From NCBI RefSeq assembly GCF_004320535.1, contig NZ_SIHY01000003.1, positions 124,001-188,000 of the forward strand: a DNA stretch of 64,000 bases. The letters are read 5' to 3'. Both the position numbers and the translations under genes were made by a program. The stretch comes from Arthrobacter sp. S41. GTDB taxonomy: Bacteria > Actinomycetota > Actinomycetes > Actinomycetales > Micrococcaceae. Every line of letters starts with the position of its first letter. The stretch's first letter is position 1. The notes under the pieces were generated by a model. The model saw only the letters and a list, made by a program, of their open reading frames with translations. It searched no databases and had not been told where the DNA came from. Positions 1 to 8,742 of the stretch are shown here, in pieces.

Positions 1-2
1 AG

Positions 3-641
3 TACGTCGGTGCATCAAGCACTGCACCTCGTACCGGTGTGGCCGATGGTCAGTTGAACATCGGTATTTCCACTTGGGAGAACTGGGCTCACCTAGCCGG
101 TGGCACCGAGCTGGACGTTGAGATTGATACCAATAGCGATGGCAAGGCAGACTTTGTCACCTTCACCACCGTGATGGACGAGATTGATCTGGATCTGGCA
201 GCAACCTTCGATCTGGCGACCGGCGAACAGGTTGATCTTCAGCCAGTGAACGGTGTGCTTGGCGATGTTGATGCCAACACCTTTGACACCAATACGGCAA
301 TCCTGCCAGTCTCCCTCTCGGCCCTTGGCCTGGATGAAGATGCTGCAGATATCTCCTACCGTGTCCTTGGCTACACCTGGTACAACACCGATGACGGTGG
401 CTCCATGGTTCCGGTAGATCAGACCGACTGGATCAACTTCAACGTGGCAACCCCACAGGTTGATTTTGGTGCAGAAGGTTCACTGCTTACCGACCTAAAG
501 GGCAACACGATTCCGGTCACCGTAGCCGACAGCGCCAAGGCTTCCAAGGCACTGCTGCTGCACCTGCACAACGCTGATACCAAGCGTGCCCAGGTACTGG
601 ATATCGTTTCCGGTAACACCGGAAAGCCGAAGAGCAACTAG
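3..641 (+). CDS. C-terminal part of a secreted S8 (subtilisin-like) serine protease, 5' end outside window
   Basis: The frame is open from the first bases of the window, so this is the tail of a longer gene. The GTG at 39 is only an internal codon. The visible part is acidic, rich in Asp, Thr and Gly, and has no catalytic motif. It reads like the beta-sandwich tail of large actinobacterial subtilases, including the phrase DVEIDTNSDGKADFVTF, which resembles calcium-binding repeats, and a TWYNTDDGG segment. The catalytic domain must lie upstream. The gene ends just before a very strong terminator. The family assignment is inferred from the tail alone; another cell-surface or secreted protein with the same tail domain is possible. 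Confidence 0.55.
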   Translation, partial: YVGASSTAPRTGVADGQLNIGISTWENWAHLAGGTELDVEIDTNSDGKADFVTFTTVMDEIDLDLAATFDLATGEQVDLQPVNGVLGDVDANTFDTNTAILPVSLSALGLDEDAADISYRVLGYTWYNTDDGGSMVPVDQTDWINFNVATPQVDFGAEGSLLTDLKGNTIPVTVADSAKASKALLLHLHNADTKRAQVLDIVSGNTGKPKSN

Positions 642-662
642 TCTTCAGTTTTCCCTAGACCG

Positions 663-710
663 GGTCCGGGGCACTTTCCTAGCGAGTAGGAAAGTGCCCC
701 GGACCTTTTT
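663..710. terminator. Strong intrinsic terminator after the subtilase
   Basis: An 18-bp perfect stem (663-680 with 688-705) encloses a 7-nt loop and is followed by five T. It lies between the plus-strand subtilase and the convergent GH3 gene. Confidence 0.9.
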
Positions 711-730
711 AATGCCACGGTTTTTCTCAG

Positions 731-1984
731 CTAGCCAGCTTGGTCTAATTTAGCTTCCAGAATCAGCACTGCCGCTTCACGAACTTGGTCGGCGAACTTC
801 TTTTCCTCGTTAGCTTCTTTGGCTAACGCTTTAGCCATGGTGATCGCCGGGCTAGATTTGACGCACAGTGGCACGGTGCCGCCGGCGGCTACAAACTTCA
901 CTGCGCGCTGACCGACCGCTACCTGCGCCACTTGTTTGGCTTCGCACAGATCATCGGAAATCACCACACCCTGATAACCCAGTTTTTGGCGCAGCAGACC
1001 GGTGATGACCTTCTTTGAAAACGGCGCTTCGTTCTGCGCATCATTTTTTGTGTAGCGGGCGTTGGAGATCATGACCCACGAGTTACCCTGGCTAATCGCC
1101 TGCTTAAAGGGTTCAAGATCGGTGGCGTCTGCACCGATCTCGGTGTCCGTGACACCACTGGAGGTATCGGTATTTTTGGCCACCCTGCCCAGTCCTGGGA
1201 AGTGCTTAACTACCGGCTGCACTCCGGCGTCATTCAACGCGTCGTTCACTGTGCCGATGGCTTGAGAAACTTCGCCGGCAGTATTGCCATACTGTCGCCC
1301 GAAATAACCGATCGGTGCGTTGCTGGTGCCAACTTTGGCTGGAACCACATCGGCGACCGGTGCGAGGTTTACATTGATGCCAGCCTCAGCAAGCTCCGCG
1401 CCGACTTTTTTGATGTTCGTGGCCTGTTTGCCCGAGGACCATTGGCCTTGCTGCGCGGCGGCCGGCAGATTGGTAAAACCTGTCCCCTGCAGGACCCGAA
1501 CAAATCCACCTTCTTGATCGGTGGCCACCCACACCGGTAAATCATCGGGGACATTGGATTTCAGGCGCTTGGTGATGATAGCGGTTCGCGCCGCTGTTTT
1601 TTTCACCGAGAGTTGCGAACGTCCGCGCAAGAAAACATTGGTGATGCCCTGTTTCTCCATGGCTTTCAGTTCAGTGCTACTGGCACCCGTGGCAGGGACT
1701 CCAGCCATCACCAGGCTGGCCGTTTGTTGCTCAACGGACAGTTGATCAACAAGTTCCTCGGCCTGTTCACGAGACGTAGGCGCCTGCGGTGTTTGGGCAG
1801 CGGCGGAGCTACTTTGGGTGCTGTCCTCAGAGGACGTTGCTGATGGTGCAGATCCATTGTTACTTGAAGAGCTGGCTTTTGGAGAGCTCTGCGTACTGGT
1901 CTCGGAACTTGGCGAACTGCAACTGGTCAGCATGAGCATGGCAAGCATTCCCAGCGACATGAGCTGTCTGACGTGAGGGGTCAT
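731..1984 (-). CDS. Glycoside hydrolase family 3 lipoprotein (NagZ-like)
   Basis: A 417-residue exported lipoprotein. The N-terminus is a lipoprotein signal with lipobox LTSC (Cys about residue 22), followed by a Ser/Thr-rich linker of about 50 residues. The rest is the (beta/alpha)8 domain of GH3, with VATDQEGG, VKHFPGLGR and VVISDDL motifs. Family members cleave beta-N-acetylglucosamine or related sugars from peptidoglycan or glycans outside the membrane. In classical NagZ the acid/base His sits in a short loop after KHFPGHG, in a D-S-H sequence. Here the loop reads NTDTSSG with no His, so the catalytic mechanism may differ. It stands alone, convergent with the subtilase. The family is secure; the substrate is not. 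Confidence 0.85.
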   Translation of the reverse strand: MTPHVRQLMSLGMLAMLMLTSCSSPSSETSTQSSPKASSSSNNGSAPSATSSEDSTQSSSAAAQTPQAPTSREQAEELVDQLSVEQQTASLVMAGVPATGASSTELKAMEKQGITNVFLRGRSQLSVKKTAARTAIITKRLKSNVPDDLPVWVATDQEGGFVRVLQGTGFTNLPAAAQQGQWSSGKQATNIKKVGAELAEAGINVNLAPVADVVPAKVGTSNAPIGYFGRQYGNTAGEVSQAIGTVNDALNDAGVQPVVKHFPGLGRVAKNTDTSSGVTDTEIGADATDLEPFKQAISQGNSWVMISNARYTKNDAQNEAPFSKKVITGLLRQKLGYQGVVISDDLCEAKQVAQVAVGQRAVKFVAAGGTVPLCVKSSPAITMAKALAKEANEEKKFADQVREAAVLILEAKLDQAG

Positions 1985-2053
1985 AACTTCATCCTCTCAC
2001 CGTGATCTGCAAGGATACCGAATGTCTTCAGCCAGAATTCCGCTCTGGACGGT

Positions 2054-3379
2054 TCAGGCACGAACTTCTAGTAGTTCATCCCATTCGGTGGTGTAGCGCT
2101 GAGAGATATGTTCACGTTTCATTGTCCAGGTAGGGCTTTGCGCCAAGCCCGCAGGGCCTAGACCAATGGATTTCGCGCCAAATCGAGCTGAAATATCTTG
2201 GACTACCGAGGAGACATTTTTCTGTTCTGTCTCATCGTGCTCATCACCCATGTCAAAAAGATCAAGTTGTTTTTCACCCGGTGAATCGCTGAGGCCAGAG
2301 AGGATCACTCCTCCACGCACGTAGTCCGTCCCCGGCTGCATAAGATCACCCATGGCCGCGATAGCCAGCTTGCTAAGCAGAATCGGATCTCTGGTTGGCC
2401 GCGGTAGGCGCACTTGCGCGCTCGGGAATGAAGCCTCACCTTGAGCAAAGCGGCTGGTGCCTGCAGTGACGGTGAGTAAGGTGGCGTAGCGTCCTTCGCG
2501 GGCCAGCCTGCTCGCGGCCTTCTGCGCATAGATGGACATAACTTCTTCCATCGCTTCACGGGTGCGTACTGGGGAAGAGAAAGATCGAGTGAACATAACT
2601 TGTCCGCGGTCGGCTCGCTCTTCAATCGGGCCAATGCAGCGCTGACCATTAAGTTCAAAAACCGTACGCTGCAAAACCACTGAAAACTTCTTGCGGATTA
2701 ACAACGGGTCAGCCGCCTTGAGATCCGCGATTGTCTCTATGCCCATGGACGCCAACTTGGCACCAGATTTACGTCCAACTCCCCAGACATCAGTGACGGG
2801 CACCCGGGTGAGAATGTTTTCTAAAACCTGCTGATCCATGAGGCCTTGGACGCAGACCCCGTTGAGCCCTGCATTGTGTTTTGCAATGTGGTTGGAGAGC
2901 TTTGCCAATGTTTTGGTGGAGGAAACACCAACGCAGACCGGGACCCCAATGGTCTTATCGATAGCCGTGCGGATGTGTGCTGCGGTTTTACGCACCTGCT
3001 CTAGGTTTCCTTCCAACCCGATGAACGATTCATCGATGGAATACACCTCGTGCCAAGTTCCAAAACGTCCCAGTAGTTCCATCACGCGAGCGGACATGTC
3101 GCCATAGAGTTCGTAGTTGCTGGAGCGCACGGCTAGGTTATGGCTCTCCATCAAACGCTGAATCTTGAAGAATGGTTCTCCGGTAGCAATTCCCAGATCT
3201 TTGGCTTCTTGGGAACGGGCAACTACGCAGCCGTCGTTATTAGAGAGCACCACCACGGGACGATTGCGCAATGAATAGTCAAAGGCGCGTTCGCAAGAGA
3301 CATAAAAATTATTAACGTCCACGAGAGACACATGGTCAGTGTGTTGGTAAACGTTGTTATCGCTTCCGTTGAAGTTCAT
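2054..3379 (-). CDS. umuC: Y-family translesion DNA polymerase, UmuC-like
   Basis: A 441-residue polymerase V catalytic subunit homologue that copies past DNA damage. The catalytic palm is intact: the [10 protein letters not shown] motif near residue 22 supplies the first Asp and [11 protein letters not shown] near residue 114 the Asp-Glu pair. A helix-hairpin-helix/thumb region follows ([12 protein letters not shown]). QLDLF near residue 373 fits a beta-clamp-binding motif. The start is the ATG at 3379, giving about 18 residues more than the usual UmuC N-terminus; the ribosome site is weak. A LexA-type box lies about 90 bp upstream, so SOS induction is expected. The usual partner umuD is not adjacent but lies 6.5 kb away in the same orientation. 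Confidence 0.93.
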   Translation of the reverse strand: MNFNGSDNNVYQHTDHVSLVDVNNFYVSCERAFDYSLRNRPVVVLSNNDGCVVARSQEAKDLGIATGEPFFKIQRLMESHNLAVRSSNYELYGDMSARVMELLGRFGTWHEVYSIDESFIGLEGNLEQVRKTAAHIRTAIDKTIGVPVCVGVSSTKTLAKLSNHIAKHNAGLNGVCVQGLMDQQVLENILTRVPVTDVWGVGRKSGAKLASMGIETIADLKAADPLLIRKKFSVVLQRTVFELNGQRCIGPIEERADRGQVMFTRSFSSPVRTREAMEEVMSIYAQKAASRLAREGRYATLLTVTAGTSRFAQGEASFPSAQVRLPRPTRDPILLSKLAIAAMGDLMQPGTDYVRGGVILSGLSDSPGEKQLDLFDMGDEHDETEQKNVSSVVQDISARFGAKSIGLGPAGLAQSPTWTMKREHISQRYTTEWDELLEVRA

Positions 3380-3771
3380 CTGATCCCATCTCAGCGTTGA
3401 TCATTCAATAACGCGCTTAATGTCAGAACAAAACTTTCGAAAAATAATCTGCCATACTCAAATCATAGAACGTTTGTTCCATTACATGCTAACTACAAGC
3501 TAACGATTCGACACCTACAGCGAGCTGATTGAGGCTCACACCAGCACAGATCTCGATGAGCCTTCACCGGGCACTATTTTTCGGTCCAGATCCTTTGTAT
3601 GCCTACCAAGTGGATCCTGCGACTGAACCACCGCTGCGTTCAGATTCCATCGCAGCACGAAGGTTCACTTGCCCGCCATTGGGCGTCGCAACTAGGATTT
3701 TTGGATCCGACTGGGGGTGCATGAAGCGGATCTTGACCACCGGTTCCAGCCGCCGGGCGACTTAGCCCGAG
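3380..3771. other. 392-bp gap between umuC and the nitronate monooxygenase gene
   Basis: It contains the LexA-type box described separately. The rest has no recognisable gene. A 78-codon plus-strand frame (3529-3765) and a roughly 50-codon minus-strand frame without a good start over the same DNA resemble nothing I know. The minus-strand reading is fairly protein-like (a KIRFMHPQSDPKILVATPN stretch) and could be a gene fragment left by rearrangement. Confidence 0.4.
3468..3479. promoter_or_regulatory. Putative LexA (SOS) box upstream of umuC
   Basis: The sequence GAACGTTTGTTC matches the Gram-positive SOS half-site pattern GAAC-N4-GTTC exactly. It sits about 90 bp upstream of the umuC start, in promoter distance for the minus strand. 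LexA binding is inferred. Confidence 0.7.
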
Positions 3772-4872
3772 TCAGCGCACTGCTGCGAGCCGGCGCATGA
3801 TTACTACTGTCGGCTCTTCGGTGGCGTCGCGATAGCCTGTGCCGGCCCAGATATTGATGTTTTCCGAATCATTAGCGGCCGCTGCCGCTTTACGGATAGG
3901 ACTGGTCAGATGGTGAATGGCTGGGTAGCCACTGGGTGCAGCACCATGGAACTGGTCCACGAAATCATTACGCAAAGCCCTCGCCGGACGACCCGAGAAG
4001 GCTGTAGTCAAAACCGTCTCAGTGCGACGAGGATCCGCCAGCGCCGCCTTATAAGGTTTTGAGGCTCCGCTCTCATCGCTACGCAGTAGCACGCTTCCAA
4101 GAACAGCGGCTTCTGCTCCGTGCGCGAGCGCCTCGCGCACTGCGTTGGGCGTTGAGATTCCGCCTGCTGCCCACATAGGAAGTGTGGTCCGGGAACGGAC
4201 GCGGTCAAGCAACTGCGCCAATGGTATCTGCTCGATCGGCGTGCCCGGCGTTAAGGTTCCTGAGTGACCGCCCGCTTTGTACGACTGAACTACTAACCCG
4301 TCGACACCTAGGTCTGCGGCCTGCTGTGCTTCGTCCGGCTTGGTGACAGTCTGAAATACCAATGATCCGGCTTTCTGCAGCCGGCGAACAGCCTCGGCAG
4401 GGGGAAGCCCAAAGGTAAAGCTGACCACTGGCACGGGATCACTGACCAGCATGTCCACTTTTTCCGCCCACTCATCGTCGTCCTCTAGGGCTTCGACCTC
4501 GTTCAGGGACAGGTCGTAGGTTGCTGCTAGCTCACGCAGGGCCTCGGTGTATTCAACAAAGGCATCTTTGTCGATTGGCACCGGGTTCGGTGCGAAGAGA
4601 TTTACGCCGAAAAGGTTGGCTCCGATGGTGGAAATTCCAGTACTTACCTCGGTGATCTGTTCAGCGAGCTGTTTGGGCGATTTATATCCACCAGCCAGCA
4701 TGCCCAATCCTCCCGCTTCGGCGGCGGCCAAGACAAGAGCAGGGGTGCTCGGACCGCCTGCCATAGGTGCAGAAACCAGCGGAATGGTTGCCCCGAGCTT
4801 GGCCAGGAGGCCCGAGGCTGCCAGCGGACTAGTGTCGTTTGAATACTCAGCCGATGCACTGCGGTCAGTCAC
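3772..4872 (-). CDS. Nitronate monooxygenase (2-nitropropane dioxygenase family)
   Basis: A 366-residue FMN-dependent TIM-barrel enzyme predicted to oxidise alkyl nitronates such as propionate 3-nitronate to carbonyl compounds and nitrite. Visible marks are VSAPMAGGPSTP near residue 33 (phosphate/FMN entry), KAGGHSG around 199-205 with the family's catalytic His at 203, AAGGI at 235-239 and LGS at 259. Length fits the family. It is transcribed away from an MFS exporter and a tautomerase-reductase operon, and the group together with a LysR gene looks like one detoxification or catabolic module. Some relatives act as enoyl-ACP reductases (FabK); the nitronate assignment is favoured but the substrate is untested. 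Confidence 0.85.
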   Translation of the reverse strand: MTDRSASAEYSNDTSPLAASGLLAKLGATIPLVSAPMAGGPSTPALVLAAAEAGGLGMLAGGYKSPKQLAEQITEVSTGISTIGANLFGVNLFAPNPVPIDKDAFVEYTEALRELAATYDLSLNEVEALEDDDEWAEKVDMLVSDPVPVVSFTFGLPPAEAVRRLQKAGSLVFQTVTKPDEAQQAADLGVDGLVVQSYKAGGHSGTLTPGTPIEQIPLAQLLDRVRSRTTLPMWAAGGISTPNAVREALAHGAEAAVLGSVLLRSDESGASKPYKAALADPRRTETVLTTAFSGRPARALRNDFVDQFHGAAPSGYPAIHHLTSPIRKAAAAANDSENINIWAGTGYRDATEEPTVVIMRRLAAVR

Positions 4873-5331
4873 GTGAGTCTCACCCTTTGTCTTTGCTGAT
4901 CTTCGCGGAAGAATTCCGGGAGGACGGTTGCGCTAGCTCAGGCGCTTGAAGCGCACCCTACCTAGTAATTACCTCCATAGTAGGCACAGCCTAAGGCGCT
5001 AAAAAAATGCCGTCTAGTCATCAACCATGCATGGCGCGCATAGCCGATCATGTCTACGGCAAAGATTGAACGTAAAGCGGCAACAAGCCCAGTTCTGCCG
5101 CTATAGTTCCACCGTCGCAGCTGGCTCCACATAGACAATGTCACCAAGATTCAGGGCTGGGAGTGCCACGGAGGCGCTCACCAAACTCTATCTGCAGGAA
5201 TCAGTACGCACGTCCATGCTTCTGATGCATAGATCATGCGTAAATGCCAATTTTCGTAAGCCCGATCCGAGAGTAGCCTCGAAAGCAGATGAGATAGAAC
5301 GTGGTGTCCTATCAAAAGTGATCGGAGATCG
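4873..5331. other. 459-bp divergent intergenic region
   Basis: It separates the minus-strand nitronate monooxygenase from the plus-strand MFS gene and must carry both promoters. Short frames on both strands show no protein features. No long palindrome or riboswitch was recognised. An operator for the nearby LysR protein would be expected here but I cannot point to one. Confidence 0.5.
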
Positions 5332-6543
5332 GTGTCATTGAAGGCGAAAGTAGTAAGCTCCGGATGGGTCATCGCGCTACGGGCCGGGGCCGCGTTGGCG
5401 GCAGCCGTCGGGGTTGGTCGTTTTGTGTTCACCCCGATTCTTCCTCTGATGCAAGAGCGAGCTGGCGTCACCGCCGAGCTGGGAGCGGCTCTAGCCACAA
5501 GCAATTACCTGGGCTACATGATCGGCGCCATAGTTATGATGGCAGTTCCACGGTGGGCGCGTTCTGCACTCGCCCTGCGTATTAGTATTTGCGTACTCGT
5601 ACTCTCTCTGATGGCGATGCCCGCCACCGAACTTCCCGAGGCTTGGATCGCACTTCGCGGTCTTGCCGGACTAGCCAGCGCGATCATGTTTGTCGTCGCG
5701 GCAAGCGTCATTGTCCACACCATTCCAAAACAATCCCACCACCTGGTTGGCTGGTCTTACGGCGGAGTCGGAGCTGGAATCGCGATCTCAGGTGCGGTAG
5801 TACTTATGATCGCTCAGTTCGGAGATTGGCGTGAGGCCTGGTTTGCTTCTGGGGTGCTTACGGCAATACTTGGTGCCTTCGCATGGCAACTGGTACAGGC
5901 CGAGCAGTCAGAACACACCTCGCCTGCACATACGGAGCCGATTCATCGCCCCCACCGCTGGTTTGTCCCGCTCGTGGCGGCATACTTCCTCGAAGGTGTC
6001 GGATACATCATCGCGGGCACATTCCTGGTCGCTGCAATAGCGTCCTCTGCCTCGGGCGGACTGGGGAAGCTCAGCTGGATTGTGGTCGGTTTGGCAGCTA
6101 TCCCGTCCTGTCTTGGCTGGGCCTGGCTGAGCAAGAAGTTGGCCCACCCTACTTTGCTGACCATCGCGCTATTGCTGCAAGCGGCGGGAATCGGATTAGC
6201 TGCCCTCGACCTTGGCATGGCAGGAGCGGTACTCTTTGGCGGGACATTCATGGGCATTACCACCCTCGCCCTTGATGCGGGAGCACACCTGCAAGTCCCC
6301 ACAGCGGTCGCAATCCTCAGCTTGGTATATGCAGTAGGACAAACTGCCGGCCCTATCCTTGTTGCCCCGTTGTTATCAGACGGATTCCATGGTCCGCTGC
6401 TCATAGCTGCCGTAATCGTCGCGCTAGCTGCGGTGTCTACGGCGCTGATTCGGATTCGATTCCCGGCCGTCCACCGGCCTGCCAGCGAATCCACATTCGA
6501 ACCGGTGACCGCCGAGACTGTCGGCGCAGGCGTGAACCGCTGA
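5332..6543 (+). CDS. MFS transporter, YbfB/YjiJ type
   Basis: A 403-residue, 12-helix major facilitator protein of the YbfB/YjiJ type, recognisable from the N-terminal helix with GVGRFVFTPILPLMQ and the ATSNYLGYMIGA segment. Such proteins are predicted exporters of unknown small molecules in the cytoplasmic membrane. The start is the GTG at 5332, four bases after GGAG; a TTG at 5338 has more usual spacing. It precedes the tautomerase-reductase-PNPOx genes by 59 bp and probably shares their transcript, suggesting export of a substrate or product of that pathway. The helix pattern is sound; the substrate is unknown. Confidence 0.85.
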   Translation: MSLKAKVVSSGWVIALRAGAALAAAVGVGRFVFTPILPLMQERAGVTAELGAALATSNYLGYMIGAIVMMAVPRWARSALALRISICVLVLSLMAMPATELPEAWIALRGLAGLASAIMFVVAASVIVHTIPKQSHHLVGWSYGGVGAGIAISGAVVLMIAQFGDWREAWFASGVLTAILGAFAWQLVQAEQSEHTSPAHTEPIHRPHRWFVPLVAAYFLEGVGYIIAGTFLVAAIASSASGGLGKLSWIVVGLAAIPSCLGWAWLSKKLAHPTLLTIALLLQAAGIGLAALDLGMAGAVLFGGTFMGITTLALDAGAHLQVPTAVAILSLVYAVGQTAGPILVAPLLSDGFHGPLLIAAVIVALAAVSTALIRIRFPAVHRPASESTFEPVTAETVGAGVNR

Positions 6544-6602
6544 ATGGACCACGCACGTAAAGCTTTGCCCATTACAACCGTTTTTATGAAAGGAACAAGA
6601 TC

Positions 6603-7034
6603 ATGCCACTGATCACCATCGATGTCATTCGAGGTCACGACGAGGATTACCTGGTCCGTCTTCTTGATGCGATCCACGACGCCGTCGTCGAAGCGTTCGA
6701 TGTCCCATTCACCGATCGGTACCAAATCCTGCACCAGCATGAACCGTTCGAGCTTCGTGCCTTAGATACAGGTCTGGGTTACACCCGTACGCAGAACTTG
6801 ACCATCATAAAGGTCACTAGCAAGCCCCGACCGACCGAGGCGAAACAGCGTCTCTACGAGAAGATCACCACATACCTCGGTGACCGGTTGGAGATTTCAG
6901 GCGAAGACGTCATCGTGAGTATCACGGAGAACACCTCCGCGGACTGGTCATTTGGCCAAGGACGCGCGCAGTTCCTGACCGGCGAACTTCCCGACGACAC
7001 CCAAAATGCACAGGACAAGGTGGCAGAAAAATGA
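6603..7034 (+). CDS. Tautomerase family protein
   Basis: A 143-residue member of the tautomerase superfamily (4-oxalocrotonate tautomerase fold). After removal of Met it begins with Pro (MPLITIDV), the catalytic N-terminal proline of this family. The length matches fused double beta-alpha-beta members. Such enzymes interconvert enol and keto forms or hydrate halo- and nitro-compounds. The ATG follows AAAGGAACAAGATC. The 3' end overlaps the start of the reductase gene by four bases (ATGA), so translation is coupled. The neighbours suggest a role in breakdown of an unsaturated or nitro intermediate; the exact substrate is not evident. Confidence 0.85.
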   Translation: MPLITIDVIRGHDEDYLVRLLDAIHDAVVEAFDVPFTDRYQILHQHEPFELRALDTGLGYTRTQNLTIIKVTSKPRPTEAKQRLYEKITTYLGDRLEISGEDVIVSITENTSADWSFGQGRAQFLTGELPDDTQNAQDKVAEK

Positions 7035-8023
7035 GTACTTTTCCCGCTTGGATCGCCCGCAAGGACGAAGATAACCGCATCCGCACCACCCTTGAGGAAG
7101 CCGAGACTAGCTTCCTAGACGACCTCGACGTAACCGTGCAGGTTCACTACTCCAGCATTAACTACAAAGATGCTCTGGCACTGCACGGCAAGCCCGGTGT
7201 CATCCGACGCACTCCGCTCATCGTCGGCATCGACCTGGCCGGAGAAGTTATCGCCTCGCGGGATAAGAGATGGCACCCGGGCGATCTGGTCACGCTCGAC
7301 GGCGCGGGCCTAGGCGAAGAGCTCCACGGCGGGCTGGCCGGTCTTGCACGTGTTGGCGGCGATGATCTGGTTGTCATCCCTGATGCCTTCACCCCCGCCC
7401 AGAGCGCCGCAATCGGCACCGCAGGATTCACTGCGGCACTGAGCATTCTTGCGCTCGAGCGTCAGGGAGTAAACCCCAATGACGGCCCTGTCCTGGTCAC
7501 CGGCGCTGGCGGCGGAGTCGGAACGGTCGCCATCGCGATGCTCGCACAAGCTGGCTACGAAGTCATCGCGGCAACAGGCCGCCCCGACGCGCTATGCGAG
7601 CGACTGACCGAGCTCGGTGCAACATCGATCATCAACCGTGGTGAGCTGAACACCGACCGCCCACTGGCCCGGCAGCAGTGGGCTGGAGTCGTCGACAGCG
7701 TAGGGGGTCCTACCCTTGCAGGGGCGCTGGCCGGACTGCACAACAACGGCGCCGCGGCTGCCTGCGGACTAGCTGGTGGCAGCGATCTGCCAACCACCGT
7801 GCTGCCATTTATCCTCCGTGGCGTCAATCTACTGGGCGTGGACTCGGTCCGCACGAAGCCAGGGCTGCGCCGCGACGCTTGGGAACGCCTTGCCCGCGAC
7901 CTCAACCCGGAGCATCTAGATTCCGTCACACGCACCGTCCTGCTCAAAGACGCCGCAGATGCAGCAAAGGACCTGCTCGACGGGCATGGGACAGGACGCA
8001 CCGTCGTCCAAATCTCCGAATAA
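7031..8023 (+). CDS. Zinc-free MDR oxidoreductase, acrylyl-CoA reductase (AcuI/YhdH) family
   Basis: A 330-residue medium-chain dehydrogenase/reductase. SSINYKDAL at 41-49 is the family signature, with Tyr45 near the substrate. The NADPH-binding loop is TGAGGGVG at 157-164. The Cys/His zinc ligands of alcohol dehydrogenases are absent, as expected for the AcuI/YhdH/YhfP group, which reduces acrylyl-CoA or activated alkenes with NADPH. It overlaps the tautomerase gene by four bases and precedes a PNPOx-fold gene by 31 bp. A two-step route of isomerisation then reduction of an electrophilic alkene would fit, but this is inference. Quinone oxidoreductase activity is the main alternative. Confidence 0.87.
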   Translation: MSTFPAWIARKDEDNRIRTTLEEAETSFLDDLDVTVQVHYSSINYKDALALHGKPGVIRRTPLIVGIDLAGEVIASRDKRWHPGDLVTLDGAGLGEELHGGLAGLARVGGDDLVVIPDAFTPAQSAAIGTAGFTAALSILALERQGVNPNDGPVLVTGAGGGVGTVAIAMLAQAGYEVIAATGRPDALCERLTELGATSIINRGELNTDRPLARQQWAGVVDSVGGPTLAGALAGLHNNGAAAACGLAGGSDLPTTVLPFILRGVNLLGVDSVRTKPGLRRDAWERLARDLNPEHLDSVTRTVLLKDAADAAKDLLDGHGTGRTVVQISE

Positions 8024-8054
8024 CCACGCAGAACCAAGAGCTAAGGAAGAGAGA

Positions 8055-8618
8055 ATGACCGAGCTACGTGAACGGCTAGCAAAGCTGCCATCGTTCCCCA
8101 AGGAACTATCGACCCTGGATAGCGAGACTGTCCCCGAGAATCCGAACTCTTTGTTTGAATCATGGCTGAACAGCGCCATCGAAGCAGGGAATCGGCAACC
8201 GCACGCGATGACGTTTGTTACCAATCGTGCAGACGGAACTCCCGTGGGGCGCACCCTGATCATCAAGGACTTTGACGAGAACGGCTACCAGTTCTCCACC
8301 CACCGCAGCTCCCGAAAGGGCCAAGAGCTCCAAGAGAACCCTCGCGCATCGTTGGTATTTTTCTGGCGCGAGTCCGGACGTCAAGTACGCGTCACCGGTA
8401 CCGCGTCAGCGCTCAGTGACGAAGCATCGCAACTGGACTGGAGCGGACGCCCCAGCTACGACGGCCAACCGAATCCCGACTGGCAGCACTACACACTCGT
8501 GCCCGACGAGTTCGAGTTCATGCAAGCAAGGGAAGATCGCAACCACACTCGCGTGGAATATAACCGCGATAACGTCGGGCAATGGGCTCACCACCTGGTG
8601 GCAACTCCCGCGGGCTAA
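8055..8618 (+). CDS. Pyridoxamine 5'-phosphate oxidase family flavoprotein
   Basis: A 187-residue FMN-binding split-barrel protein. The ATG at 8055 follows AAGGAAGAGAG; the reading frame extends upstream but without a better start. Typical PNPOx features are MTFVTNRADGTPVGRTLIIKD, STHRSSRKGQEL and FFWRESGRQVRV, the last close to the core of true PdxH. The C-terminal part (HYTLVPDEFEFMQ) is also PdxH-like, but the end lacks the full RLxP-type tail of PdxH. In this operon it more likely acts as an FMN- or F420-dependent reductase or oxidase on the pathway substrate than in vitamin B6 synthesis. It is the last gene before a strong hairpin. Confidence 0.8.
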   Translation: MTELRERLAKLPSFPKELSTLDSETVPENPNSLFESWLNSAIEAGNRQPHAMTFVTNRADGTPVGRTLIIKDFDENGYQFSTHRSSRKGQELQENPRASLVFFWRESGRQVRVTGTASALSDEASQLDWSGRPSYDGQPNPDWQHYTLVPDEFEFMQAREDRNHTRVEYNRDNVGQWAHHLVATPAG

Positions 8619-8651
8619 AGGCCAGCAACTGACCGATTTCTCATAGCAGCC

Positions 8652-8692
8652 ATTGTCGTTGCCGCCCCTCAAATAAGGGCGGCAACGACAAT
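8652..8692. terminator. Intrinsic terminator-like hairpin after the tautomerase-reductase-PNPOx operon
   Basis: A perfect 16-bp stem (8652-8667 with 8677-8692) encloses a 9-nt loop. The downstream T-run is weak (TGGTTT). It separates the operon from the LysR gene. Confidence 0.75.
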
Positions 8693-8742
8693 TGGTTTAA
8701 ATGGACAGCTAACAGATCGGCAAGGGTCTATGCTTGGGAAGC

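Noticed and set aside
5943-6740. 265-codon minus-strand frame opposite the MFS and tautomerase genes
   Set aside because: It spans two real plus-strand genes, is low-complexity Ala/Pro/Arg-rich and has no motif or ribosome site; a GC-codon shadow.
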